Below are positions 1-8,538 of a stretch of DNA of 53,507 nt, in pieces (the stretch's first letter is position 1; each line of letters begins with the position of its first letter). The notes under the pieces are model-generated. The model searched no databases. It saw nothing but the letters and a program-made list of their open reading frames with translations, and was not told the DNA's origin. The position numbers and the translations under genes were made by a program. The stretch is from an uncultured Thermoguttaceae bacterium. Lineage in GTDB: Bacteria > Planctomycetota > Planctomycetia > Pirellulales > Thermoguttaceae. The DNA lies in contig CALFBP010000054.1 of the NCBI GenBank assembly GCA_937951625.1, positions 1 to 53,507 of the forward strand, given 5' to 3'.

Positions 1-51
1 ACGCCGGACGTGGCTGAGGTAAAGTGAATAGCTGCGAGGCGATCCCAACCA

Positions 52-135
<84 letters not shown>

Positions 136-362
136 TCTTAAAGTACTGCCAGGCGGAGAGTTACGATTTGCTGCGAGCCGAATCTGGCCTCGCTTGAGCG
201 TGCGGTGCTGGCCACTGGAGGGATCTGCTGATGCTCCACGTAGGGGTGGAGCGCAAGGCCGGGATAGGGACCGCTTGATGTTCGAGGGGCCTGGCGCGTG
301 TGGGGCTCGTCGATGTGGTCGTGGCAACGCCCCCTTGTGAGAGGGTGACTCAAAAGGGAGCG

Positions 363-704
363 TCACGAAGATTCCGCCCGGGCCGCCCACTGCGCCGCAA
401 GTTGCTCGGCCTTTTCCAGATCTTCAGCAGAACATTCCTTGTTGCCGAGCTGTTCGTAAACGTAGCTGCGGGTCCGATAGTATTCGGGCTCCCAGGGGTC
501 AAGACGCAAGGCCTCTGAGGCATCGGCGAGTGCCTTTTCAAACTCCCCTTTTAGTCCCCACACGACGGCCCGACCGTTAAAAGCCTGAGCCATCTTGGGC
601 TCTAAACGGATCGCTTCTCCAAAGGCGATCAAAGCCATTTCCAGTTCCTGGCTTTCCAGGTAACTAACTCCAAGCTCGAAAGCCTTCTCGGCGTGCAAAG
701 ACAT
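363..704 (-). CDS. Small TPR-repeat protein
   Basis: A 113-residue protein made almost entirely of tetratricopeptide repeats. Repeat 1 is at about residues 7-36 (ends AIRLEP), repeat 2 at about 39-70 (ALRLDP), and a partial third at about 71-103. The spacing of the conserved small residues and the terminal Pro in each helix pair fits TPRs, which are protein-interaction scaffolds. There is no signal peptide or membrane segment, so it should be cytoplasmic. The start ATG has only a weak Shine-Dalgarno sequence. It lies alone on the minus strand between the tRNA and bioF, so its partner cannot be told from context. Confidence 0.8.
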   Translation of the reverse strand: MSLHAEKAFELGVSYLESQELEMALIAFGEAIRLEPKMAQAFNGRAVVWGLKGEFEKALADASEALRLDPWEPEYYRTRSYVYEQLGNKECSAEDLEKAEQLAAQWAARAESS

Positions 705-1293
705 GACTGAACCGCAGATCGCAAGTCACCAACAACCCACTAAACTACGTTCCAACACCGGGAATCGTCAACATGCCGAATCCGATTCGCATTAAAATCG
801 GCCACCGATGCCCCAAAAAGTAAAACACCCTGATTCTCCAAAAAGCCCGTGTGAGTTCCTGCCAGGTAGCAAACGCACGTCCGTCCAACTCTTGCCTATC
901 CCCTCGGATAAAAAAAGCAAAAAACACTAATAGGGTTATTTAAATACAACTTATGGACCATTTAATTGTACCCGGAGGAATTGATCCCGGTATCCATGAT
1001 CTGAAAATACACCTCATTATGTAGGATAATGTGCAACTTTAGATGGGATAATAGGCCACTTTTGACCATGTGGTGAACACCTTTTTATATCATAATTTCG
1101 GTGATCATGAGTATGTTTCAGCTTCGGTAATTTCCTTTTGAACGCTGGGGCTGAAGCCAAGGCCCGTTCTTTGCAATGCCTACGTTACGAGGCGTCTTCT
1201 TCCTGGAAAACGCCCTGTCTGCGCGGCCGAGAGATAACGGGCCAACGGGACTCGATTTCACCTTTAATCGATTCTCGTCTGTCCGAATGAGGG
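705..1293. other. Gap between bioF and the TPR gene, AT-rich core
   Basis: I find no convincing gene here. About 900-1130 is clearly richer in A and T than its surroundings, with several A or T runs, and contains GGTGAACACC followed by five T (about 1070-1085). The 705-750 end must hold the promoter of the minus-strand TPR gene. The AT-rich part could be regulatory or a decayed foreign insertion. Confidence 0.4.
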
Positions 1294-2478
1294 TCAGAAC
1301 GTTTCTTTTTGCGGTGTTCCGAGAGTTTGGAGGAGTTGTTCGATCTCTTCCTCGGTGTGTGTGTATGTGAGGCTGACGCGGAGGCACGCTTTGCCTTCGG
1401 GAACGGTAGGTGGCCGGATGGCAGGGACGAAGATGCCTTGTTCGCGGAGTCGGGCCGCGAGGACCAACGCACGGGAGGGTTCTCCTACGATGATAGGAAT
1501 GATTTGGCTTTCCGAACGACCGATATTCCACCCTAGCTCGGCCAGTCGTTGGCGGAGGCAGGCGGCTCGCTCAAGCAGGGTGGTTCGGCGGTTGGGCTCT
1601 TGTTCGACGATGTCGATGGCGGCCATCGCAGCGGCGGCCACGGCGGCGGGAGCGGCGGTAGAGTAGATGTACGGTCGCGCGCGGTTGACGAGCCACTCGA
1701 TCAAGGCCCGACTTCCAACAACGAATCCGCCGAGTCCCCCGAGGGCCTTGCTAAGTGTCCCGACACGCACAGGCACACGGTCTTCCAGACCAAAGTGCTC
1801 CACCAAGCCTCGGCCGCAACGACCGAAAACGCCGGTGGCATGGGCCTCGTCCACGAGGAGCATCGCCTCATAGCGGCAGGCGAGGTCCGCTAGTTCGGCC
1901 AGCGGGGCGAAATCGCCGTCCATGCTGAACAAGCTGTCGGTGACGATCAATCGACGCCGATACTCGGTGCGGCGTTCCAAGAGCCGCTCCAACCCTTTCC
2001 AATCACCGTGACCGTAGCTCCGCACATCTGCCCGGCAGAGGCGGCATCCGTCCAGGAGGCTGGCGTGATTGTTTCGGTCGGTGAACACCACATCGCCTGG
2101 CCCAACCAAGGCGGCCACAGTGCCCGCGTTCGCGGCGAATCCCGAGGTAAACACCAAGGCAGCCTCTGTATTTTCGAAGCGTGCAAGCCGCTCGGCGAGT
2201 CGCTGGTGGAGCGTCGTGTAGCCAAGGATCAAAGGGCTGGCCCCCGCCCCCCAACCGAACTGGTCCATGGCTTGGCGGACAGCGATTCTCAGTCGCTCAT
2301 CTGAGGCCAATCCGAGGTAGTCATTCGATCCGAAGTGAAGTAGCCTTTGGCCGTTGAGTTCGATTCTTGTAGACAGAGCCCCCTCGCGGGTAGCGAGGCG
2401 GCGATGGCTCCCCCCCTCGTGAAGGCGGAGCAATGCTTCGTCGATCCACGCGAGTGAGTGGTGCGTAGAATGCGTCAT
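1294..2478 (-). CDS. bioF: 8-amino-7-oxononanoate synthase (BioF) or close AKB-type synthase
   Basis: A 394-residue PLP enzyme of the alpha-oxoamine synthase family. BioF condenses pimeloyl-ACP or pimeloyl-CoA with L-alanine to 8-amino-7-oxononanoate, the first committed step of biotin synthesis, in the cytoplasm. Visible landmarks are the N-terminal HFGSNDYLGLA (48-58), the glycine-rich GWGAGASPLILGY (75-87), DSLFSMDGD (181-189), the cofactor-contacting DEAHATGVFG (210-219), and TLSKALGG with the Schiff-base lysine at K244. Length is typical. No other bio genes are adjacent, so the related 2-amino-3-ketobutyrate CoA ligase (Kbl) is possible, but the N-terminal layout favours BioF. It is divergent from the sigma-factor unit, 54 nt apart. 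Confidence 0.88.
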   Translation of the reverse strand: MTHSTHHSLAWIDEALLRLHEGGSHRRLATREGALSTRIELNGQRLLHFGSNDYLGLASDERLRIAVRQAMDQFGWGAGASPLILGYTTLHQRLAERLARFENTEAALVFTSGFAANAGTVAALVGPGDVVFTDRNNHASLLDGCRLCRADVRSYGHGDWKGLERLLERRTEYRRRLIVTDSLFSMDGDFAPLAELADLACRYEAMLLVDEAHATGVFGRCGRGLVEHFGLEDRVPVRVGTLSKALGGLGGFVVGSRALIEWLVNRARPYIYSTAAPAAVAAAAMAAIDIVEQEPNRRTTLLERAACLRQRLAELGWNIGRSESQIIPIIVGEPSRALVLAARLREQGIFVPAIRPPTVPEGKACLRVSLTYTHTEEEIEQLLQTLGTPQKETF

Positions 2479-2532
2479 TGGAAATTATTGTGCAACAATC
2501 GCAAGGCCGCGGCAACGTTCGATAGGGCGAAA

Positions 2533-3108
2533 ATGGACATTCCCTCCCCGATCCGGGACAAGCGTGCGAGTACAGCGCCGCAAATCGACTGGCAAGCTGC
2601 GTTGGACGAGCACGGGCGGTGGCTTCGCACGGTGGTTTTCGCGCGGTTGGGGGAGCCCCAGGCAGTGGAGGACGTAATGCAGGAAATTTCGCTGGCGGCA
2701 GTGCGTCAACGCGCTCCGCTGGTGGATGCCAGCAAGATAGCGCCATGGCTCTATCGGCTGGCGGTGACTCAGTCGCTCCTTTACCGCCGCAAGCAAGGCC
2801 GCCGGCGGAAGTTGACAGCCAACTACGCCCGCCAAGCGAGGTCCGAAGAGGAGACCGGCCGCGCGGCCGACCCCCTCCAGTGGCTTTTGGCCGACGAGCG
2901 GCGGGAGTTGGTCCGGCAGGCCCTGGCCAGGCTGCCGCCACGCGATGCCGAAATCCTCTCGCTGAAGTATAGCGAGAATTGGAGCTATAAGGAGCTGGCG
3001 GAGCGTTTGGGAATTTCCCCTGCGGCGATGCAGGCGCGACTCCACCGCGCGAGGCAACGGTTGCGGAGTGAACTTGCCGCGTTGGAGGTGACCGAAAGCG
3101 ACTTATGA
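2533..3108 (+). CDS. ECF-type RNA polymerase sigma factor
   Basis: Starting at the ATG at 2533 (preceded by AGGGCG) this gives 191 residues. An earlier in-frame start at 2458 would overlap bioF and adds no conserved sequence. Sigma region 2 covers about residues 15-80, including an EDVMQEI segment and the APWLYRLAV core helix. Region 4 is at about 130-185, with ALARLPPRDAEILSLKY, then the helix-turn-helix YKELAERLGISPAAMQARLHRAR. This organisation is that of extracytoplasmic-function sigma factors that redirect RNA polymerase to stress promoters. Its stop codon overlaps the start of the next gene (ATGA), so it is translationally coupled to the presumed anti-sigma factor. Confidence 0.92.
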   Translation: MDIPSPIRDKRASTAPQIDWQAALDEHGRWLRTVVFARLGEPQAVEDVMQEISLAAVRQRAPLVDASKIAPWLYRLAVTQSLLYRRKQGRRRKLTANYARQARSEEETGRAADPLQWLLADERRELVRQALARLPPRDAEILSLKYSENWSYKELAERLGISPAAMQARLHRARQRLRSELAALEVTESDL

Positions 3109-3842
3109 ATCCCAATCAGTGTCCCTTGTCAACGTCGGAGCAGGAAATGCTCGACAGCCTGGTCGAGGGCGAACTCTCCGAGGCCGAGCGTCGGGCCTTG
3201 CTAAGCCGATTGGACCAGATTCCCGGTGGTTGGCGGGCCTGCGCCTTGGCGTTCCTCGAGGCCCAGTGCTTTCGCGAAGCGCTGGGTAAGGAAGTCGTGA
3301 GCGGCAGGGTGGTGTCGGTCACTTCGACCGGCAAGACCCCGACGGTGCAAACCGTTGGGCGGCATTCTTGGCCCGTGCCTCGGGCGAGCCGACATTGGGC
3401 CTTGGCGGCGGCGATTATCGCCGCCTTGGGCTTGGGGTGGTGGGCGGGTGGGATGCTCCGGCCCGATTCGACTGAGGGGACTCCGACCGCAGCTACGAAC
3501 CTCGCTTCGAACCAGGAGTCCGACGCGAGGACCGAATCCCGCCAGCCGCTTCAGCCGGTGCTCGCGTCCGACGTTCCGGCAACGATGACCCTGGCGCTCC
3601 CGGGTTGGTCGGGGGATGGCCCAATCCAACTTCCCGTCGTGGAACGCGAGGAGCCGGATCCCGCGCTGTTGTATCCCGACGGTCAAACGTTCCCGGCCGC
3701 GATTCGGGAGGCTTTGCGGGCCGCTGGCTACCAAGTGCGTCAATCGCGGAACCTGGTGCCGGTGCGGGTGGAAGACGGCCGTCACGCGATCTTGCCGGTC
3801 GATCAAGTGGACATCCATTACGTCGGTAATCATGTTGAGTGA
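3105..3842 (+). CDS. Probable membrane-anchored anti-sigma factor
   Basis: A 245-residue protein whose ATG overlaps the sigma-factor stop by 4 nt. The cytoplasmic N-terminus (1-95) includes EQEMLDSLVEGELSEAERRALLSRL, the acidic helix pair typical of anti-sigma N-terminal domains. There is a single transmembrane helix at about 97-118 (HWALAAAIIAALGLGWWAGG). A linker follows, then a periplasmic C-terminus (about 160-245) with no recognised fold. A zinc-binding HxxxCxxC is not present, so it would be a non-ZAS type. The function is inferred mainly from coupling to the ECF gene and from topology. Confidence 0.72.
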   Translation: MNPNQCPLSTSEQEMLDSLVEGELSEAERRALLSRLDQIPGGWRACALAFLEAQCFREALGKEVVSGRVVSVTSTGKTPTVQTVGRHSWPVPRASRHWALAAAIIAALGLGWWAGGMLRPDSTEGTPTAATNLASNQESDARTESRQPLQPVLASDVPATMTLALPGWSGDGPIQLPVVEREEPDPALLYPDGQTFPAAIREALRAAGYQVRQSRNLVPVRVEDGRHAILPVDQVDIHYVGNHVE

Positions 3843-3866
3843 ACCAAGCGAGAAAGGGAGAAGAGC

Positions 3867-4820
3867 ATGTCGAAACAACGTCTTGTCCTTTTGGTTCTCG
3901 CGGCGGCTTTGGCCGCCATGCCGGCAACCTTGACCTTCGCGCAGGCGAAGGCGGATGATGCATTGCCGATTGGCGGAGCCGCTTTCAAGCCCAGCGAATA
4001 TTGGTTGGGGATCGTCACCGAGCCGGCGCCGGAAGCCCTGCGGTCGCATCTCCATCTTTCCGAAAACGAGGGGCTTCTCGTCGAGCAAGTTGCTCCGGAG
4101 AGTCCGGCGGCCGCGGCGGGAATGCAGCGGCATGACCTTCTCTTGAAGGCGGGTGGTAAACCGCTTTCGCAGGTCGGAGACCTGATCGCGGCGGTCGAGG
4201 CCTCGAAAGGCGAAAAATTGGAATTGGAGTTGCTCCGCGCCGGGAAAAAGCTGAAGCTCACGGTTACCCCAGCGAAGCGTCCCGAAGGCCCGATTCCTGG
4301 GCTCCGCGTGCCAACGCCCGCCGAGGCATTCGGCAAATGGATCGAGCAGTTTCGGGCGGGTGATCCCCGCCACCGCGACTACAGTTTGTTCTTCTTGCGG
4401 CCTGGCGTGGTCGTGACCCGGCCCGGCAAGCTGCCCGACCTGCCTGCGAACGTGACCATCGCCATTACCAAGCAAGGCGACCAGCCGGCCAAGGTCGTCG
4501 TGACCCGCGGCAAAGAGAAGTGGGAAGCAACCGAAAACAACCTCGACGCCATCCCGGCCGAGCTTCGGCCGCATGTCGAGGCCATGCTCCGCAATCCCAC
4601 GTGGCATGGCGCCTTGATGGCTAGTCCTGAGGCGTTCAGTCCGCCGTCTTCAGTCCCGGCGACGCCCGGGCAACGATTGCTCAAGCCCGACGCCCGAAAG
4701 TCGGTCGAAAAACAACTTGCGGAAATGAGTCGCCAACTGGAGGAAATGCGCAAGGCCGTCGAGGACTTGAAGAAGCAGTGGGCCATCCCTAAAACGGAAG
4801 TCGACGGCGAAAAAAAATAA
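3867..4820 (+). CDS. Secreted PDZ-domain protein
   Basis: A 317-residue exported protein. Residues 1-26 form a Sec signal peptide with an alanine-rich core ending near FAQA. A PDZ domain spans about 44-140: the carboxylate loop region YWLGIV, then GLLVEQVAPESPAAAAGMQRHDLLLKAGG (split as seen) and the C-terminal strand LKLTVTPAKRP. No protease domain accompanies it, so it is not a DegP-type protease. The C-terminus (about 275-310) is a charged coiled coil (KQLAEMSRQLEEMRKAVEDL). It is 24 nt downstream of the anti-sigma gene with a GGGAGA ribosome site, so it is probably the third gene of an envelope-stress operon, possibly as a sensor or effector for the sigma/anti-sigma pair. Confidence 0.82.
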   Translation: MSKQRLVLLVLAAALAAMPATLTFAQAKADDALPIGGAAFKPSEYWLGIVTEPAPEALRSHLHLSENEGLLVEQVAPESPAAAAGMQRHDLLLKAGGKPLSQVGDLIAAVEASKGEKLELELLRAGKKLKLTVTPAKRPEGPIPGLRVPTPAEAFGKWIEQFRAGDPRHRDYSLFFLRPGVVVTRPGKLPDLPANVTIAITKQGDQPAKVVVTRGKEKWEATENNLDAIPAELRPHVEAMLRNPTWHGALMASPEAFSPPSSVPATPGQRLLKPDARKSVEKQLAEMSRQLEEMRKAVEDLKKQWAIPKTEVDGEKK

Positions 4821-5309
4821 TGGCCTACTCGAAAACCAGCGGCGCGGTCGTCTGATTTGTTGGTTTGTCAGGCCACCCGGCCACGCCGCGAGCGGTTTTT
4901 CACATGCCCGCGGAACTTCCCCACCGCTCTGCCTGCATCTTCGCGCTTTGTCGCTTTTAGCTGGTTCGCTCACCGCTCAGGGGGCGGCGCCCGATTTTCG
5001 CAATGACTGCCAGGGGAATGGGACTATTCGCTGTCCCAGCGGCGCCAAGCAGCCCTGAAGGGATCGCTCGTTTCGGTGCCCGCGACTCTATGCTGGCTCG
5101 CGGGTGTTGAGAGACGGACGCTCCGCCGCGCGAAGGCCATGCGGAACAACGCACGAGCGGCGAACGCGCGGAAAACTCATTTGTTCCGTCGCTAGTCTGC
5201 GGCTATCAGCGGGCTACTTGACGCCACATTGGGGACCTCTTAGACTGCACGAGTCGCGAATTCCCGCGACCAAGTTGAATCGCTCGGAGCACCTTAAGGA
5301 GCAGAACTA
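4821..5309. other. Gap upstream of the aldehyde oxidoreductase gene
   Basis: No gene is supported here. A weak sigma-70-like pair, TTGTTC (5181-5186) and TATCAG (5204-5209) with 17-nt spacing, could drive the downstream gene. A 6-bp inverted repeat GTCGCG/CGCGAC (5253-5270) follows. AAGGAG just before 5310 is the ribosome site of the next gene. Confidence 0.35.
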
Positions 5310-7172
5310 ATGGCCGTCCCGGGAACGATGGGAAAAATCCTTTTCGTGGATTTGACCAACCAGACGATCTCCGTCGAGACCCCAAGCGACGATGTTTATT
5401 TAAAGTATTTCGGCGGCTACGGTTTGGGGGCGTACTACCTTTATAACCTCCAAAAGCCGGGCGTGGATCCGCTTGGCCCAGAGGCCCATCTCGGTTTTTT
5501 CGCGGGTTTACTGACGGGCACGCCGGCCTTGAGTGGCAACCGGTATTTCGTGGTGGGCAAAAGTCCCAAAACCGGCGGCTGGGGCGACGCGAACTCGGGC
5601 GGCACCTTCGGGCCGATCATGAAACAGGCCGGATTCGACGGCGTGATTTTCCGCGGTATCAGCGCGAAGCCAGTGTATCTGCTCCTCGATCACGGCGACG
5701 CGAAGCTGCTTTCGGCCGAGACGTGGTGGGGACTCGACACGAACGAACTCGAAGACAAGGTCAAGGAGCAATACGGGAAGCAAGCCGGCTTGGCTTGCAT
5801 TGGTCCGGCGGGCGAGCGGATGAGCCTGCTGGCGGCGGTGATCAACGACAAGGGCCGGGCCGCGGCGCGAAGCGGACTGGGAGCGGTGATGGGCTCGAAA
5901 CGCCTCAAGGCTATCGTGGCCGTCGGCGATGCCCCCATCCCGCTTGCTGATCCCGAGGGCATGAAACGCTGCATCGCCGAATACCGCGAGGGAATGAAAC
6001 AACAAGGCATGTATCAGGTGCTCAACCAATACGGCACGGCCGGAATCACGGCCGCCGCCTGCACCAGCGGCGATACGCCAATCAAGAACTGGGCAGGTTC
6101 GCCCGACGACTTCCCCGGCGTCAAAAAGATCAGCGATGACGAAGTGCTCGCCATCCAGGAGAAAAAGTACGCCTGTTGGCGATGCTCGATCGCCTGCGGC
6201 GGGGAGACGAAAATCGAACACGGCCCTTACAAGTCCCACAACCACAAGCCGGAGTATGAGACCCTCGGGGCCTTTGGCACCTTGTGCTTGAACGACAATT
6301 TGGCCTCGATCAACGCCTGCAACGAAATCTGCAACCGTCAAGGGCTGGACACTATCGGCACCGGCTGCACGGTGGCCTTTGCCATCGAGTGTTATGAGAA
6401 TGGTGTCCTCACCGACAAAGATACCGGCGGGCTGAAACTGACGTGGGGCAACGCCGAAGCGATTGTCGAATTGACACGGCAGATTGCGTACGGCGAGGGG
6501 TTTGGCAAGATTTTCGCCGATGGGGCAAAACTGGCAGCGGAAAGGATTGGCCGCGGGGCCGAGCAATATGCGATGCACATCGGCGGAGAGGAAGTGCCTA
6601 TGCATGACCCGCGTCTCAATCCGGGGTTAGCCACCAGTTACAAGATGGACGCGACTCCTGCTCGGCACACTCAGCTCAGCGCTTGGACCGCCGAGGCCGA
6701 ATTCGCCCCGCCCGGATTGATCACTGAACCCTTCCAACGCTATCAAGTCGAAGGCAAGGGCCGGATGTATCAAAAGATCAGCGCCCACCACCACTCGGCC
6801 ACGTCGGCGGGTATGTGTATGTTCGCTTGGGTCTGCTTGCCGCCGACCTCCCTGCCCGATATGCTCACCTACGTCACCGGCCACAAGTTCACCGTCGACG
6901 ACGTGGAAAGGGCTGGGAACCGCATTGCCGCCATCCGCATGGCTTTTAATATTCGCGAGGGGGTGCGGAACGTGGATTTCAAGGTTCCCGACAGGATCTT
7001 AGGCCGGCCACCGCTGGAAAAAGGTCCGTTGGCCGGGGTCACCATCGATCTCGATCGCCAAGTCCACGATTATTTGGAGGCCATGGGCTGGGATACGCAG
7101 ACCGGGATTCCGAAGCGCGAGACGCTCGAGGCCTTGGAACTCGATTTCGTCGCCGCCGAGTTGTACGGCTAA
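5310..7172 (+). CDS. Tungsten-type aldehyde:ferredoxin oxidoreductase (AOR family)
   Basis: A 620-residue enzyme of the AOR family, which oxidises aldehydes to carboxylates at a tungsten (or molybdenum) bis-pyranopterin centre and passes electrons to ferredoxin. The N-terminal pterin-binding domain begins MGKILFVDLTNQTI and includes the family's YFGGYGLGAYYLY and GNRYFVVGKSP segments. Cluster ligands C289, C292 and C296 (CWRCSIAC) are followed by a likely fourth cysteine C503 (SAGMC). This matches the CxxCxxxC plus distal Cys arrangement of the Pyrococcus enzyme. The start has a good AAGGAG. No ferredoxin, moaD or cofactor gene is nearby. The aldehyde substrate is unknown. Sugar-degrading neighbours suggest a role in carbohydrate or sugar-acid breakdown. 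Confidence 0.93.
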   Translation: MAVPGTMGKILFVDLTNQTISVETPSDDVYLKYFGGYGLGAYYLYNLQKPGVDPLGPEAHLGFFAGLLTGTPALSGNRYFVVGKSPKTGGWGDANSGGTFGPIMKQAGFDGVIFRGISAKPVYLLLDHGDAKLLSAETWWGLDTNELEDKVKEQYGKQAGLACIGPAGERMSLLAAVINDKGRAAARSGLGAVMGSKRLKAIVAVGDAPIPLADPEGMKRCIAEYREGMKQQGMYQVLNQYGTAGITAAACTSGDTPIKNWAGSPDDFPGVKKISDDEVLAIQEKKYACWRCSIACGGETKIEHGPYKSHNHKPEYETLGAFGTLCLNDNLASINACNEICNRQGLDTIGTGCTVAFAIECYENGVLTDKDTGGLKLTWGNAEAIVELTRQIAYGEGFGKIFADGAKLAAERIGRGAEQYAMHIGGEEVPMHDPRLNPGLATSYKMDATPARHTQLSAWTAEAEFAPPGLITEPFQRYQVEGKGRMYQKISAHHHSATSAGMCMFAWVCLPPTSLPDMLTYVTGHKFTVDDVERAGNRIAAIRMAFNIREGVRNVDFKVPDRILGRPPLEKGPLAGVTIDLDRQVHDYLEAMGWDTQTGIPKRETLEALELDFVAAELYG

Positions 7173-7217
7173 TCGCCGCGCCGCAGACCCGTCTGGCAAG
7201 CGTCGTGTCCCCACACG

Positions 7218-7277
7218 GCGCCCTCCCACGACCTGCCGCGTCGTAGACAAGCAAAGACGCGCAACCGTGGGAGGCGC
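7218..7277. repeat. Long imperfect stem-loop after the AOR gene
   Basis: The outer stem is GCGC plus CTCCCACG (7218-7221, 7223-7230) against CGTGGGAG plus GCGC (7266-7277), 12 pairs with one bulged C. Inside it CGCGTC (7237-7242) pairs with GACGCG (7256-7261). There is no T-run, so it is not a standard intrinsic terminator. It could stabilise the mRNA end or be a dispersed palindromic repeat. Confidence 0.6.
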
Positions 7278-7400
7278 GACGCACGGAGGCGCCAGGGACC
7301 AAAGGTCTGTCGCACTGATTTTCCGGGTTGTGACAGGGCAGAAGTTTCCGTGGTGATCCGTGCTACGGAGACGAATGAATGCACCGCTAAGGGCTATTTT

Positions 7401-8513
7401 ATGAAGATCGAACGTATCGAGTTGTTTCCGCTCTGCTATCCCTGTGTGCGGCAGTGGAAGTTTATAGAAGGGGCGCCGGGCCATACGGTGATTCTGGTGA
7501 AGATCACGGCCGACAACGGGACGGTCGGTTGGGGACAAAGCGTACCTATTCCTACGTGGAGTTACGAGACCCTTGAAAGCGCCTTGGCCGTCTTGCGATG
7601 GCCTTTCATTCCGGCCCTTATTGGACGCGATCCGTTGGATTTGGAAGGCGCGGTGAAGGCCTTGGATGCGGCCCTGGCGCCGTCGTTTTCCGTCGGGATG
7701 CCCTTGGCTCGAGCCGGGCTCGACATCGCTTTGCACGACTTGGCGGGAAAATTGACCGGCCAATCCATTGCCGAGATGTGGGGGCGTCCGAAAGGCGGGA
7801 CACTCCAGTTGGGTTGGACGATCAGTGTGAAAAGTCTCGACGATCTGGACCCGGAGATCGAAACCGCACGCCAGCGTGGCTATCGCAGTTTCAATGTGAA
7901 AATCGCCCCCGATCCGCGCTTCGACCTCGAAGTCGTCCGCCGGGTCCGCAAGGCTGCGCCGGAGAGTTTCCTCTGGGTGGACGCCAATGGCGGCTACGAT
8001 CTCCCTACCGCGCTGGAAGTCGCTCCAAAGCTGGCCGACGAGGGCGTGGACGTGATGGAAGCCCCCCTGCGCCCGAATCGCATCACCGGCTACCAAGCCC
8101 TCAAGCGCCAAGGCGCCCTGCCGATCACCATGGATGAAGGACTCGTCTCCCCGGTGGAGGTCGAGGAGTTCATCAAGCTGGGCATGATCGACGGCTTGAC
8201 GGCCAAGGTTTCGCGCTCTGGCGGGCTCACCTCAGCCCGGCGGCAGATCGAAATCGCTTTGGACGCCGGATTGTTTTGGTTGGGCAGTGGTCTGACCGAT
8301 CCGGACGTTTCCCTCGCCGCCTCGCTTGTGCTCTACGGGGCTTATGGTCTCTCGAAGCCCGCCGCCTTGAATGGCCCACAATTCCTCGACGCCGACATTC
8401 TCCACAACCCATTGACCATCCAAGGCGATATGGTCGAAGTGCCGAGCGGTCCGGGCCTGGGTATCGACATCGATGAACGGAAGGTCGCGGCACTTGCATA
8501 CAAGTCCCCATGA
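7401..8513 (+). CDS. Mandelate racemase/muconate lactonizing enzyme-type enolase-superfamily protein
   Basis: 370 residues from the ATG at 7401; an upstream in-frame start at 7350 adds no family sequence. It has an N-terminal capping domain (about 1-125) and a C-terminal barrel. Candidate active-site residues are K167 (NVK), the metal ligands D194 (VDANG), E220 (MEAPL) and D245/E246 (MDEGL), and K269 (AKVSRSGG) on the opposite face. This pattern is that of the MLE subgroup: racemases, dipeptide epimerases, sugar-acid dehydratases and lactonizing enzymes. Substrate cannot be assigned. The second-strand lysine pair is N-x-K here instead of K-x-K, which may matter for specificity. It lies between AOR and a glycosidase on the same strand, consistent with carbohydrate catabolism. 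Confidence 0.85.
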   Translation: MKIERIELFPLCYPCVRQWKFIEGAPGHTVILVKITADNGTVGWGQSVPIPTWSYETLESALAVLRWPFIPALIGRDPLDLEGAVKALDAALAPSFSVGMPLARAGLDIALHDLAGKLTGQSIAEMWGRPKGGTLQLGWTISVKSLDDLDPEIETARQRGYRSFNVKIAPDPRFDLEVVRRVRKAAPESFLWVDANGGYDLPTALEVAPKLADEGVDVMEAPLRPNRITGYQALKRQGALPITMDEGLVSPVEVEEFIKLGMIDGLTAKVSRSGGLTSARRQIEIALDAGLFWLGSGLTDPDVSLAASLVLYGAYGLSKPAALNGPQFLDADILHNPLTIQGDMVEVPSGPGLGIDIDERKVAALAYKSP

Positions 8514-8538
8514 TCCCTGAGTAACAAGGGGCGAACAG

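Noticed and set aside
745-927. 60-codon minus-strand frame in the AT-rich gap
   Set aside because: It starts with GTG without a ribosome site, shows no family resemblance and follows composition of an AT-rich non-coding stretch.
2321-3115. Long minus-strand frame opposite the sigma-factor gene
   Set aside because: It is the antisense shadow of a GC-rich gene with clear sigma-factor motifs on the other strand; Pro/Ser/Arg-rich and without motifs.
3201-4607. 468-codon minus-strand frame opposite the anti-sigma and PDZ genes
   Set aside because: Antisense shadow; Arg/Pro/Gly-rich and without motifs, whereas the plus-strand frames have a membrane helix, signal peptide and PDZ domain.
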